From: Tsukamurella sp040611135 | Lineage (GTDB): Bacteria > Actinomycetota > Actinomycetes > Mycobacteriales > Mycobacteriaceae | Assembly: GCF_040611135.1 (NCBI RefSeq) | Contig: NZ_JBEXNL010000001.1 | Location: 403,133-467,132 of the forward strand | DNA: 64,000 bases | Direction of reading: 5' to 3' | Shown: positions 1-8,418 of the stretch, piece by piece | How positions within the stretch are numbered: position 1 is the stretch's first letter | Layout: each line of letters starts with the position of its first letter | Made by a program: the position numbers and the translations under genes | The notes under the pieces: model-generated | The model's input: only the letters and a program-made list of their open reading frames with translations | Databases searched by the model: none | What the model was told of the DNA's origin: nothing

Positions 1-750
1 GTGTCCGTGGTGCGCCGCAAGGACATCGGGGAGGGGTCCGCGCCCACGTTGCTGTACGGCTACGGCTCGTACGAGGCCACCCTCGACCCGTGGTTCTCGG
101 TGGCGCGCTTGTCGCTCCTGGACCGCGGCGTGGTGTTCGCGGTCGCGCACGTGCGCGGCGGCGGCGAGATGGGGCGTGCCTGGTACGACCACGGCAAGCA
201 GTTGGAGAAGACCAACACTTTCACCGACTTCGTAGACGTCGCACAGCATCTCGTGGACGCCGGCCGCACGACGCCGCAGCAGTTGGTCGCGATGGGCGGC
301 AGCGCCGGTGGCCTGCTCGTCGGCGCGGTGGCGAACCTCGCACCGGAGCTGTTCTCCGGCATCGTCGCCGACGTGCCCTTCGTGGACCCGCTCACCTCGA
401 TCCTCGACCCGAGCCTGCCGCTCACGGTCGGGGAGTGGGACGAGTGGGGCAACCCGCTGGAGAGCGCCGAGGTGTACCGATACATGCGCGACTACTCGCC
501 GTACGAGAACGTCGTCGCGAAGCCCTACCCGGCGATCCTCGCAACGACCTCGCTCAACGACACCCGCGTGCTGCCCACGGAGCCGGCGAAGTGGGTGGCG
601 AAGCTCCTGGCCCACACCACGTCCGGCAAGGAGATCCTCCTCAAGACGGAGATGGTCGCCGGGCACGCCGGCGTCAGCGGACGGTACGCGAAATGGCGCG
701 AGACCGCCTTCGAGTACGCCTGGGTTCTGGCCCGGCTCGGCAGGGGGTGA
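1..750 (+). CDS. ptrB: Oligopeptidase B (S9A prolyl oligopeptidase family), C-terminal part
   Basis: This is the catalytic alpha/beta-hydrolase domain of a serine peptidase that cuts short peptides after basic residues in the cytoplasm. The 249 visible residues hold the nucleophile elbow GGSAGG (Ser101), the acid in LNDTRVLP (Asp187) and the base in AGHAG (His222), so the triad is complete. Full-length family members are about 700 residues, so the beta-propeller domain lies upstream of the window. The GTG at position 1 is probably an internal Val rather than the start. The gene ends at TGA 748-750, followed by a strong hairpin. In M. tuberculosis ptrB also stands beside emrB and purC/purS/purQ, which supports the assignment. 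Confidence 0.9.
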   Translation: MSVVRRKDIGEGSAPTLLYGYGSYEATLDPWFSVARLSLLDRGVVFAVAHVRGGGEMGRAWYDHGKQLEKTNTFTDFVDVAQHLVDAGRTTPQQLVAMGGSAGGLLVGAVANLAPELFSGIVADVPFVDPLTSILDPSLPLTVGEWDEWGNPLESAEVYRYMRDYSPYENVVAKPYPAILATTSLNDTRVLPTEPAKWVAKLLAHTTSGKEILLKTEMVAGHAGVSGRYAKWRETAFEYAWVLARLGRG

Positions 751-789
751 CGGCGGAACCGTCTGAGGCGGACCGTCGGACCGACGAGA

Positions 790-820
790 AGTGCCCGGCC
801 CCCATCGGGGACCGGGCACT
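790..820. terminator. Bidirectional terminator between convergent genes
   Basis: Near-perfect hairpin: 790-803 pairs with 807-820 with one mismatch (799/811) and a 3-nt loop. It sits between the stop of the peptidase and the stop of the exporter gene, so it can serve both strands. There is no U-tract, as is usual in high-GC actinobacteria. Confidence 0.75.
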
Positions 821-838
821 CGCCGGATCAGGTGATGA

Positions 839-2449
839 TCAGTGCGGCATGACCAGCTGCCGCTCGGCGGCCTCGGTGTCCGCCGCGTGGGTGCGGGGCA
901 GGAAGAACGCCGGGATGATGCACAGCGCCACCAGGATCGCGGCCACGAAGTAGGTGTTCCCGAACGCCTCCGCCGCGAACGGCAGGTTCTCGTGCAGGAA
1001 CTTGCCGAAGCCGCTCTCGCTGCCCTGGAACATCGCGATACCGCTCTCGCGGGCGTCCGGGCTCGAGTTGAGTCCGAAGGCCAGCGCACCGGTGTGCTTC
1101 TCGCCCTGCGGGGTCTGCATCGCGGGGCCGGAGTTGGTGAGCCAGTTGGTGAACAGCACGGAGAAGATCGCGGTGCCCATCGACGCGGCGATCTGCTGGA
1201 CGATGTTCGTCAGCGTGGAACCGCGCGAGATGGATTCCGGTGCCAGCGTGCGGATCGCGGCGGACATGGTCGGCATCATCGTCATACCCATGCCGAGGCC
1301 CTGGACGAACAGCGAGCCGAGCAGGATCCAGTAGGGCGTGTCCGCCGAGAGCTGGGTGAAGGCGATCATGCCGCCGGTGATCAGTGCGAGGCCGGTCATG
1401 ACGAACTTGCCCGGGCCCATCTTGTCGGTGAGCACGCCGGCGATCGGCATCGTCAGCATGGCGCCCAGGCCCTGCGGCGCGAGCAGGAGTCCGGCCATGA
1501 GGGTGGACTCGCCGCGGATGCCGATGAAGTACTGCGCGTACAGGATCGAGCTGCCGAAGAAGGCCATCGCGAACATGGCGAAGGTGATCATGGCCACCGT
1601 CATGTTCCGGTTCTTGAACAGCCGCAGGTCCAGCAGCGGCAGCTTGGCGCGCAGGGCCCAGAAGACGAAGGCGATGATCAGCACGAGGCCGACGGCCGTC
1701 GCGGGGATGACCCGGCTGGTGTACATCGACGAATCCGACTGCGCCTCGGGGATCGAGGAGATGCCGAACAGGAACAGCGCGAGGCCGGGCGAGAGCAGGA
1801 TGAAGCCGACGAGGTCGAACTTCTGCCCCTTGACGGGCTCGTCCTTATCCAGCACGAACCAGGCGTAGATGATCGCGATCGCGCCGATCGGCACGTTGAT
1901 CAGGAAGATCCAGTGCCAGGAGAAGGACTCGATCAGCCAGCCGCCGAGGATCGGTCCGCCGATGGGGCCCAGCAGCATCGGGATGCCGAGCACGGCCATG
2001 ACGCGGCCGATGCGCTCCGGGCCCGCGGCCCGGGTCAGGATCATCATGCCCAGTGGCATGAGCATGCCGCCACCGAGGCCCTGTAGCACCCGGTACAGGA
2101 TCAGTAGGTCGATCGACGTCGCCGTTGCGCAGAGCGCGGAGCCGGCCACGAACATCGCTGTGGCCGCCATGTACAGCCGCTTGGTGCCGAATCGGTCAGC
2201 GGCCCAGCCGGTCACGGGGATGACCGCGGCCAGGGCCAGGGTGTAGCCGGTCATCGTCCAGGCGACGGTGGCGGGCGATGCGCCCCACTGCGCCTGGAAG
2301 GTGTTCTGTGCGACCGCCACGATCGTCATGTCCAGGATGGCCATGATCGATCCGAGGACGACCACACCGGCCACCATCAGGACGCGCCGGTCGAGGCCCT
2401 CACCCGCGTGCGGGATCTCGCTCTTGTCGAGCGTGTTCTCGGTACTCAT
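839..2449 (-). CDS. emrB: DHA2-family multidrug efflux MFS transporter (EmrB/QacA type)
   Basis: Predicted 14-helix proton antiporter of the inner membrane, 536 residues, a normal length for DHA2. Visible signatures are LDMTIVAVAQ in the first helix (the D-x-T-I-V motif of the family), the loop motif GWAADRFGTKRL, RVLQGLGGGM, and the glycine/proline-rich antiporter motif GPIGGPILGGW in helix 5. The start ATG (2447-2449) overlaps the TGA of the upstream MarR gene in an ATGA junction, so the two are translationally coupled. Induction by a MarR ligand and export of a drug or toxic lipid-like compound is therefore likely. The substrate cannot be read from sequence. The M. tuberculosis counterpart by position is Rv0783c. 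Confidence 0.9.
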   Translation of the reverse strand: MSTENTLDKSEIPHAGEGLDRRVLMVAGVVVLGSIMAILDMTIVAVAQNTFQAQWGASPATVAWTMTGYTLALAAVIPVTGWAADRFGTKRLYMAATAMFVAGSALCATATSIDLLILYRVLQGLGGGMLMPLGMMILTRAAGPERIGRVMAVLGIPMLLGPIGGPILGGWLIESFSWHWIFLINVPIGAIAIIYAWFVLDKDEPVKGQKFDLVGFILLSPGLALFLFGISSIPEAQSDSSMYTSRVIPATAVGLVLIIAFVFWALRAKLPLLDLRLFKNRNMTVAMITFAMFAMAFFGSSILYAQYFIGIRGESTLMAGLLLAPQGLGAMLTMPIAGVLTDKMGPGKFVMTGLALITGGMIAFTQLSADTPYWILLGSLFVQGLGMGMTMMPTMSAAIRTLAPESISRGSTLTNIVQQIAASMGTAIFSVLFTNWLTNSGPAMQTPQGEKHTGALAFGLNSSPDARESGIAMFQGSESGFGKFLHENLPFAAEAFGNTYFVAAILVALCIIPAFFLPRTHAADTEAAERQLVMPH

Positions 2450-2940
2450 GCGTTCTCTTTCATTGCGGTGAAGAAGGGGTTCGGAGGGATCAGGCCCTCG
2501 TCGAGGATCTCGACCATCACGTCGTGCAGCCGATTGCGGAGCACGGCGGGCAGCCGTTCCGCGAAGCTCAGCACCTCACGATGCTTGTCGCTGACCGCGG
2601 AGGCAACCGTTTTACGGCCGAGGTCGGTGATGGTCAGGTTCTTGATCCGCCGGTCGGAGGAGTCCTCGCGACGATCCACCATGTCGAGCTGAACAAGCTT
2701 CTCCACGTTTCGTCCCGTGGCGGCGACGGACAGCCCCAGATCATCGGCGAGCCGGTTGATCGGGAGCGGGGCGTCCGCCGCGACGAGCTGCAGCAGGATG
2801 TGGAACTGGTGCGCGGTGATGTCGGACGACAGCATCGTGCCCAGGCTCTCCTGCGTGACATTGCACATGAGGCGGCCCATGAACTCGCCGAAGACCTCGG
2901 TGAGAGCGTCAGGAGTCACGTCGACGGGTGTTGCTTGCAC
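2446..2940 (-). CDS. MarR-family transcriptional regulator
   Basis: 164-residue winged-helix repressor. The recognition region is around residues 58-81 (LPINRLADDLGLS then ATGRNVEKL) and the wing around 88-103 (RREDSSDRRIKNLTIT). I chose GTG at 2938-2940: the open frame continues upstream, but that part overlaps the divergent glutathione peroxidase gene and has no family similarity. The stop overlaps the exporter's ATG by 4 nt, so it most likely represses its own operon and responds to the exported compound. A palindrome ATTGCGCAAT lies 27 bp upstream of the start, between this gene and gpx. Start confidence is moderate because the ribosome site (GAGAG, about 14 nt upstream) is poor. Confidence 0.85.
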   Translation of the reverse strand: MQATPVDVTPDALTEVFGEFMGRLMCNVTQESLGTMLSSDITAHQFHILLQLVAADAPLPINRLADDLGLSVAATGRNVEKLVQLDMVDRREDSSDRRIKNLTITDLGRKTVASAVSDKHREVLSFAERLPAVLRNRLHDVMVEILDEGLIPPNPFFTAMKENA

Positions 2941-2966
2941 CCAAAAACGATAACTCTCACGCAACC

Positions 2967-2976
2967 ATTGCGCAAT
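2967..2976. promoter_or_regulatory. Palindrome, candidate MarR operator
   Basis: Perfect 10-bp palindrome ATTGCGCAAT in the divergent region between the MarR gene and gpx. MarR proteins bind short inverted repeats of this kind in their own promoter. The role is inferred from position. Confidence 0.45.
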
Positions 2977-3008
2977 CGAGATAGATGTGTCCTGCGTTAC
3001 ATCCCGCG

Positions 3009-3014
3009 TAGGCT
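3009..3014 (+). promoter_or_regulatory. -10 box of gpx (TAGGCT)
   Basis: TAGGCT lies 7 nt before the gpx ATG, which would put the transcription start on the A of the start codon (leaderless mRNA). Confidence 0.5.
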
Positions 3015-3021
3015 GTGCTGC

Positions 3022-3513
3022 ATGACTGCTCTGGACTCCATTCCCCTCACCACGCTCGACGGTGCCGCCACCTCCCTCGCCGACTACGCCGGCCGCGCCG
3101 TGCTCATCGTCAACGTCGCCAGCAAGTGCGGCCTGACGCCGCAGTACGCGGGTCTGGAGGCCCTCGCGACCCGGTACGCGGACCGGGGGCTGACGGTGCT
3201 CGGCGTGCCCTGCAACCAGTTCGCCGGCCAGGAGCCGGGAACTGCGGAGGAGATCGCGACTTTCTGCTCGACGACGTATGGCGTGACCTTCCCGCTGCTG
3301 GAGAAGACCGAGGTCAACGGCGAGAATCGCAACCCGCTCTACGTCGAGCTCACGCGGACCGCCGACGCCGAGGGTGAGGCGGGCGACATCCAGTGGAACT
3401 TCGAGAAGTTCCTCGTCGCGCCCGATCACGTCGCGGTGCGGCGCTTTCGTCCCCGCACCGAGCCCGAGTCCGCCGAGGTGGTCGGTGCGATCGAGGCCGT
3501 TCTCCCCGCCTGA
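3022..3513 (+). CDS. gpx: Glutathione peroxidase-family thiol peroxidase
   Basis: 163-residue soluble peroxidase reducing hydrogen peroxide and organic hydroperoxides. The catalytic tetrad is visible: Cys36 in NVASKCGLT, Gln70 in QFAGQEPG, and Trp-Asn in IQWNFEKF. A second cysteine follows in VPCNQF (Cys64). Because actinobacteria lack glutathione, such enzymes normally use thioredoxin or mycothiol-linked reductants; that is family knowledge, not seen here. It starts at ATG 3022 with no Shine-Dalgarno but with a -10 box 7 nt upstream. It is transcribed divergently from the MarR-exporter operon. Confidence 0.9.
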   Translation: MTALDSIPLTTLDGAATSLADYAGRAVLIVNVASKCGLTPQYAGLEALATRYADRGLTVLGVPCNQFAGQEPGTAEEIATFCSTTYGVTFPLLEKTEVNGENRNPLYVELTRTADAEGEAGDIQWNFEKFLVAPDHVAVRRFRPRTEPESAEVVGAIEAVLPA

Positions 3514-3581
3514 CCGGCCAGTTGGGCGACACGTAACCTTCCATCCCCGAACGGGACACCTGGGGCGCGCACACTGCGGAT

Positions 3582-4280
3582 ATGAGCTCGCCGCTGTACG
3601 TCTCGGTCTCCTCCCTCTCCGACGCCACCCGCGGGCACGCGGAACGCTTCACGGCGCAGATGGATGAGCGCGGGGTGCCCGTCTCGCTGCTCGTGGCGCC
3701 CCGCCTGAAGGGCAAGTACAAGCTCGTCGACGACCCGTCGACTCAGGCCTTCCTGCGGGAGCGTCGCGCCGGGGGCGACGTGATCGTCCTCAACGGCTAC
3801 GACCAGGCCGCCACCAAGCGTCGTCGGGCCGAGTTCTCGACGCTCGGCGCGCACGAGGCCAAGCTCCGCCTGGCCGCGGCCGACCGCGTGCTCGAGACGG
3901 CGGGGCTGCGCACGCGCGTCTTCGCCGCGCCGCGGTGGAACGCGTCCACCGGCGCGGTGCTGGCCCTGCCCGACGCGGGGTTCCGGCTCAACCTCGGGTA
4001 CACGGCGATCACCGACCTCGTGACCGGCGAGGAGGAGCGGGCCCGGGTGCTCGGCATCGGCGACGGCTTCCTCAGCGAGCCCTGGTGGTGCCGCGCGCTC
4101 CTCGCGCAGGCCAACCGCATCGCGCGACGGGGCGGTGTCCTCCGCCTCGCCGTCGACGCCCGGCGGCTCGACTCGTCGACGGTGAGCCGCACGATGCTCG
4201 ACGCCGTCGACCTCGCGCTGCACCACGGCGCTGCACCCGCCGTGTACGAGCACCGTGCGCGGGTGCTCGCCGCGGCCTGA
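3582..4280 (+). CDS. DUF2334 / polysaccharide-deacetylase-like protein
   Basis: 232-residue protein of the DUF2334 family, a branch of the NodB-like deacetylase fold (Rv0787 by position in M. tuberculosis). Family features are the SVSSLSD start, the VLNGYDQ segment and FAAPRWNAS, which corresponds to the APRW/APPW strand of the deacetylase barrel. No signal peptide is visible, so it probably acts in the cytoplasm on an unknown substrate. A classic NodB metal triad is not clear. It lies upstream of purS with a minus-strand metallo-hydrolase between, an arrangement also kept in mycobacteria; the reason is unknown. Confidence 0.7.
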   Translation: MSSPLYVSVSSLSDATRGHAERFTAQMDERGVPVSLLVAPRLKGKYKLVDDPSTQAFLRERRAGGDVIVLNGYDQAATKRRRAEFSTLGAHEAKLRLAAADRVLETAGLRTRVFAAPRWNASTGAVLALPDAGFRLNLGYTAITDLVTGEEERARVLGIGDGFLSEPWWCRALLAQANRIARRGGVLRLAVDARRLDSSTVSRTMLDAVDLALHHGAAPAVYEHRARVLAAA

Positions 4281-4290
4281 CCGGCCGGGG

Positions 4291-4935
4291 CTACACCTCC
4301 ACCGAGTCCTCCGCGCCCCAGCGGAGGAACTCGGCACCGTCGGGCCGCATGTCCGTGAGCCGGGCGAGGTAGATCGCCGCGCCCTCCGGCGAGAGCAGTT
4401 CGTCGTGGATCGGGACCGCGACGGCGGGGGCGGTCGCGCGGAAGAAGTCGATCGTCTCGCTGATCCTGCACCACGGCGCGTTCACCGGCAGGCCGAGCAC
4501 GTCGACCGGGACGTCGGGCACGAACAGTGCGTCCCCCGGGTGGTAGAAGCGGCCGATCCGCTCCTCGTCGCCGAGCAGGATCGAGGTGTTGTCGATGGTC
4601 GGCATGTCCGGGTGGATCACGGCGTGCACGCCGCCGACGGCCCGTGCGATGAGATTGCCGATGCCGTAGTCGTGCCCGGGGACGGCGGCGATCCAGCGGT
4701 CGCCGCGGGCGGCGGCCGTGGTGGGGTCGGCGAACAGCTGCGCGTCGGGGTTCGCCTCGACCAGCGCGCCGATGCGGGCCGGGTCGATGTGGTCCGGGTG
4801 CTGATGGGTGACGACGATCGCGTCGAGCCCGGTCAGCCCCTCGAAGCCGTGGGAGAAGGTGCCGGGATCGAAGAGCACCCGCGTGTCGGACATCTCCACG
4901 AGGACGCAGGAATGGCGGAAGTGGGTGAGTCGCAT
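4291..4935 (-). CDS. Metallo-beta-lactamase-fold hydrolase (UlaG-like)
   Basis: 214-residue cytosolic hydrolase. The metal motif THQHPDHID (His44, His46, Asp48, His49) is intact, and further ligands are likely in IHPD and FYHPGDALF. Length and the MRLTHFRHSC start match the UlaG-like group of single-domain hydrolases, which cleave phosphodiester or lactone bonds. The substrate is unknown. It is convergent with the DUF2334 gene (10 bp apart) and divergent from purS; its counterpart by position in M. tuberculosis is Rv0786c. Confidence 0.8.
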   Translation of the reverse strand: MRLTHFRHSCVLVEMSDTRVLFDPGTFSHGFEGLTGLDAIVVTHQHPDHIDPARIGALVEANPDAQLFADPTTAAARGDRWIAAVPGHDYGIGNLIARAVGGVHAVIHPDMPTIDNTSILLGDEERIGRFYHPGDALFVPDVPVDVLGLPVNAPWCRISETIDFFRATAPAVAVPIHDELLSPEGAAIYLARLTDMRPDGAEFLRWGAEDSVEV

Positions 4936-4953
4936 GCGCCCAGTATGCGCCGG

Positions 4954-4959
4954 TAAACT
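4954..4959 (+). promoter_or_regulatory. -10 box of the purS-purQ operon (TAAACT)
   Basis: TAAACT is followed by about 57 nt to the purS GTG. The same hexamer precedes purL at 31271-31276, so two purine promoters share this -10. Confidence 0.5.
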
Positions 4960-5016
4960 AGCCCGTGAAGCGCGATCGACACCTCCAGAACGCGCTCGAA
5001 CCGAGAGGGAAGCTAC

Positions 5017-5256
5017 GTGGCACGGATTGTGGTGGACGTGATGCCGAAGGCCGAGATCCTGGACCCGCAGGGCAAGGCGATCGTGGGTGCGCTCGACCGC
5101 CTCGGTTTCGCCGGTGTCGCGGATGTGCGCCAGGGCAAGCGGTTCGAGCTCGAGGTCGACGGCGATCTCAGCGACGAGCAGCTCGAGAAGATCGCGGCCG
5201 ACGTGCTGACCAACACCGTCATCGAGGACTTCACCGTGACCCGGGTTCAGGCATGA
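5017..5256 (+). CDS. purS: Phosphoribosylformylglycinamidine synthase subunit PurS
   Basis: 79-residue accessory subunit of FGAM synthase (step 4 of de novo purine synthesis). It bridges PurL and PurQ and is needed for the ammonia channel. Family features are the short beta strand ARIVVDVMPK, ILDPQGKAI, the helix ALDRLGFAGVADVRQGKRFEL and a C-terminal helix ending VIEDFTV. The start is GTG 5017 with GAGAGGGA upstream. The stop overlaps the purQ ATG in an ATGA junction, giving coupled, near-stoichiometric synthesis. Confidence 0.95.
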   Translation: MARIVVDVMPKAEILDPQGKAIVGALDRLGFAGVADVRQGKRFELEVDGDLSDEQLEKIAADVLTNTVIEDFTVTRVQA

Positions 5257-5936
5257 GCGGCGCTACCAGGGTCGGCGTCATCACCTTCCCCGGCACCCTC
5301 GACGATGTCGACGCGTCCCGTGCCGTGGAGCGCGCGGGTGGCGAAGCCGTCTCCCTCTGGCACAAGGACCACGACCTCAAGGGCGTCGACGCCGTCGTCG
5401 TCCCCGGTGGCTTCTCCTACGGCGACTACCTGCGCGCCGGCGCCATCGCCTCGCTCGCGCCGGTGATGACCGAGGTCGTGGCGGCCGCGGGCAAGGGCAT
5501 GCCGGTTCTCGGCATCTGCAACGGCTTCCAGATCCTCTGCGAGGCGGGCCTGCTCCCGGGCGCGCTCACCCGCAACGAGGGTCTGCACTTCGTGTGCCGC
5601 GATCAGTGGCTGCGGGTCGAGGCCACGAACACCGCGTGGACGTCCCGGTACGAGTCGGGCGCCGAGATCCTGGTGCCCGTCAAGAACGCCGAGGGGCGTT
5701 ACCAGGCGTCGGAGGCCGTGCTCGACGAGCTCGAGGGCGAGGGCCGTGTGGCCTTCCGCTACGTCGGTGGCAACCCGAACGGTTCGCAGCGCGACATCGC
5801 GGGCGTGGCCTCGGCCAACGGCCGCGTCGTCGGCCTGATGCCCCACCCGGAGCACGCCACCGAGGCGCTCACCGGCCCGTCGGATGACGGCCTGGGCCTG
5901 TTCTACTCCGCGCTGGACGCGGTGCTGTCGGCCTGA
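5253..5936 (+). CDS. purQ: Phosphoribosylformylglycinamidine synthase glutaminase subunit PurQ
   Basis: 227-residue class I glutamine amidotransferase that releases ammonia from glutamine for PurL. The triad is visible: Cys89 in GICNGFQ, then His198 and Glu200 in PHPEH. The oxyanion region is PGGFSYGDYLRAG. The length is typical of the small, stand-alone PurQ that works with PurS and a short PurL, as encoded at 31.3 kb. Its TGA shares one base with the ATG of the aminopeptidase gene, so translation runs on into that gene. Confidence 0.96.
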   Translation: MSGATRVGVITFPGTLDDVDASRAVERAGGEAVSLWHKDHDLKGVDAVVVPGGFSYGDYLRAGAIASLAPVMTEVVAAAGKGMPVLGICNGFQILCEAGLLPGALTRNEGLHFVCRDQWLRVEATNTAWTSRYESGAEILVPVKNAEGRYQASEAVLDELEGEGRVAFRYVGGNPNGSQRDIAGVASANGRVVGLMPHPEHATEALTGPSDDGLGLFYSALDAVLSA

Positions 5937-7219
5937 TGACCGCTCCCACCGGCGCGTCCGTCGAGGCCTCCGCCGAGGGCCTCTGCGCGTTCGTCGACGC
6001 CTCGCCGTCGCCCTTCCACGTCGTGGAGACGACGGCGGCGCGGTTGAGCACCGTCGGCTACACCGAGCTCGCCGAGGGCGACCGCTGGCCGGCGGCGGGC
6101 AAGCACTACGTGGTCCGGGGCGGTTCCATCGTCGCCTTCGACACGTCCGGTTTCACCGCCGACGGTGCCTTCCGCATCGTCGGCGGGCACACCGACAGCC
6201 CCAACCTGCGGGTCAAGCAGCATCCCGACCTCGAGTCGGCCGGCCTGTCGCTGGTCGGCCTCGAGCCCTACGGCGGCGCCTGGCTCAACTCGTGGCTCGA
6301 CCGGGACCTCGGGATCTCCGGTCGGCTCGCGTTCGCCGGGCCCGACGGTGCGCGGACGGCTCTCGTCCGGATCGATGAGCCGGTGCTGCGGGTGCCGCAG
6401 CTCGCCATCCATCTCTCGGAGAACCGCAAGGGCGTCGAACTGGATCCGCAGCGGCACGTCAACGCGATCCGCGGTGTGGGGGTCAAGGGGCCCTTCGTGG
6501 GTCTGCTGGCCGAGGCCGCCGGAGTCGACCCCGGGACGGTGCTCGGCTGGGAGCTGATGACGCACGATCTGGCGCCGAGCCGGGTGGTGGGCGCCGACGG
6601 CGACCTGCTCTCCGCGCCGCGCCTGGACAATCAGGGGACCTGCTACGCCGGCGTCGAGGCGCTGGTCGCGGCACCGTCGACCGCGGGGGTGACGCCCGTG
6701 CTCGCGCTGTTCGACCACGAGGAGGTCGGATCGGGTTCCGACCGCGGCGCCGCCTCCGACCTGCTGCTCACGGTGTTGGAGCGGATCGTGCTCGCCGCAG
6801 GCGGCGACCGCGAGGACTTCCTGCGCGTGATGAGTCGCTCGGTGTGCGCGTCGGGCGACATGGCGCACGCCACCCACCCGAACTACCCGGACCGGCACGA
6901 CCCCGCGCACCGTATCGCCGTGAACGGCGGGCCGGTGCTCAAGGTGAACCAGAACCTGCGCTACGCATCGGACGCGACGGGCGAGGCGATCTTCGCGCTG
7001 GCCGCCGAGCAGGCGGGCGTGCCGCTGCAGCGGTACGTGCACCGCGCCGACCTGCCCTGCGGCTCCACGATCGGCCCGATCACGGCGGCCCGAACCGGCC
7101 TCAGCACCGTCGACGTGGGGGCGCCGCAGCTCGCGATGCACAGCGCCCGCGAACTCATGGGCTCCGCCGACGTCGCGATGTACTCGGCGGCGCTCGCCGC
7201 CTTCCTCGCTCCGGCCTGA
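5936..7219 (+). CDS. pepC: M18-family aminopeptidase (aspartyl-aminopeptidase type)
   Basis: 427-residue cytosolic di-metal aminopeptidase that removes N-terminal, often acidic, residues. The metal and catalytic motifs are intact: GGHTDSPN (His85, Asp87), LDNQ, FDHEEVGS and the late SGDMAHATHPNY. The C-terminal GSTIGPITAARTGLSTVDVG is also characteristic. Family members form large tetrahedral dodecamers. It is the last gene of the purS-purQ-pepC operon, joined by a TGATG overlap, as in mycobacteria (Rv0800). The link to purine synthesis is by genome position only. Confidence 0.92.
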   Translation: MTAPTGASVEASAEGLCAFVDASPSPFHVVETTAARLSTVGYTELAEGDRWPAAGKHYVVRGGSIVAFDTSGFTADGAFRIVGGHTDSPNLRVKQHPDLESAGLSLVGLEPYGGAWLNSWLDRDLGISGRLAFAGPDGARTALVRIDEPVLRVPQLAIHLSENRKGVELDPQRHVNAIRGVGVKGPFVGLLAEAAGVDPGTVLGWELMTHDLAPSRVVGADGDLLSAPRLDNQGTCYAGVEALVAAPSTAGVTPVLALFDHEEVGSGSDRGAASDLLLTVLERIVLAAGGDREDFLRVMSRSVCASGDMAHATHPNYPDRHDPAHRIAVNGGPVLKVNQNLRYASDATGEAIFALAAEQAGVPLQRYVHRADLPCGSTIGPITAARTGLSTVDVGAPQLAMHSARELMGSADVAMYSAALAAFLAPA

Positions 7220-7220
7220 A

Positions 7221-7236
7221 CCGGGCTCACGCCCGG
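7221..7236 (+). terminator. Short hairpin after pepC
   Basis: CCGGGC-TCAC-GCCCGG begins 2 nt after the pepC stop. A 6-bp stem is weak for a terminator. The rest of the 150-bp interval before idnD holds nothing else I can recognise. Confidence 0.4.
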
Positions 7237-7369
7237 AGGTCCGGCAGCACTCCCGACGCCGCCGGAATGAGTGCGGATGGCTTCCCGCACCCGTTCCGCC
7301 CGCCCGCCCGCGCCGGAATTGCCCGCGGCCCGAGCCCGTGCAGTCCCGGTTCGACGGCCATGCCGTGGC

Positions 7370-8407
7370 TCACGTCCGGAAGTCGAGCAGCACCTTCCCG
7401 GACACAGCGGAATCACGGGCGATCTCGAAGGCCTCGAGGGCGTCCGCGGCGCGCAGGACGTGGGTGACCACGCCGCGCACGGTCAACGAGCCGTCGGCGA
7501 GGGCGGCGATGACCTCGTCGATCTCGTCGTTGAACCGCAGGGCACCGCGCAGATCCAGTTCGCGCGTGATGGCCTGGGCGGCAGGGAAGTCGACGTCGCC
7601 CGCGCGCTGCAGGCCGAGCATCACGACGATGCCGCCCCGGGCGGCCGCATCGACCGCGGCGTGCAGTCCGGGCACCGTGCCGGAGGATTCGATCACGACA
7701 TCGGCGTGGAGTCCCGCGATCTCCTCGGACTCCCGGGCGTCGAGAACCGCGGCGGCGCCCAGCGTCAGGGCGCGGTCGCGCGGCCCTTCCGCGATGTCGG
7801 TGGCCACGACCTCCGCGGCCCCGTGGTGCAGCGCCACCGCGACGGCGAGCAGCCCGATCGGACCCGCACCGATGACGGCGACCCGCTTGCCCGCCACATC
7901 GCCCGCGCGGGCGACGCCGTGCCAGGCCACCGCCGCGGGCTCGATCAGGGCCGCGTCGCGCGGATCGATGCCGTCGGGCAGGACCCGCAGCATCCGGGTC
8001 GGCAGGGCGACGCGACGAGCGAAAGCGCCGTCGCAGTGCGGGAAGTGGGCCGCTGAGCCCAGGTAGGTGCCGGCGGGCGCGAGGTTCGGGCGCTCCGCCG
8101 GGTACGGGACACCGTCGACCCCGTGGGGCGTGGCCGGGTGTACGGCGACGGGGGTGCCGACCGCGGGTCCGGAGCCGTCGGCGGCCGATCGTTCGACGGT
8201 GCCGATCACCTCGTGGCCGAGGAGCAGGGGCGCGCGCAGGATGGATGTCCCCGCGGCGCCGTGCAGCCAGTAGTGCAGGTCGGAGCCGCAGACCCCGCCG
8301 TACGCGATCGCGATCACCGCCTCGTCGGCGGTGGGCTCGGGCTCCGGCAGCGCCTGCACGCGCAGATCGCCGGCGGCGTGCGCGACGACACCCAGATTCT
8401 CCGTCAT
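7370..8407 (-). CDS. idnD: Zinc-dependent alcohol dehydrogenase, L-idonate 5-dehydrogenase-like
   Basis: 345-residue medium-chain dehydrogenase. Visible: the catalytic-zinc cysteine in YGGVCGSDLHYW, LLLGHEVIGTV with the GHE ligand, and the NAD(P) fold GAGPIGLLA. The YWLHG context after the zinc Cys-Gly-Ser-Asp is typical of L-idonate 5-dehydrogenases. The structural-zinc cysteine cluster is missing and replaced by a short loop (PHGVDGVPYPAERPNLAP), as in IdnD-like proteins. It follows idnO by 11 bp on the same strand, so the predicted pair interconverts L-idonate, 5-ketogluconate and gluconate. The substrate is inferred from this pairing. ATG 8407 was chosen; GTG 8410 is possible. Confidence 0.75.
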   Translation of the reverse strand: MTENLGVVAHAAGDLRVQALPEPEPTADEAVIAIAYGGVCGSDLHYWLHGAAGTSILRAPLLLGHEVIGTVERSAADGSGPAVGTPVAVHPATPHGVDGVPYPAERPNLAPAGTYLGSAAHFPHCDGAFARRVALPTRMLRVLPDGIDPRDAALIEPAAVAWHGVARAGDVAGKRVAVIGAGPIGLLAVAVALHHGAAEVVATDIAEGPRDRALTLGAAAVLDARESEEIAGLHADVVIESSGTVPGLHAAVDAAARGGIVVMLGLQRAGDVDFPAAQAITRELDLRGALRFNDEIDEVIAALADGSLTVRGVVTHVLRAADALEAFEIARDSAVSGKVLLDFRT

Positions 8408-8418
8408 CACAACCCCTT

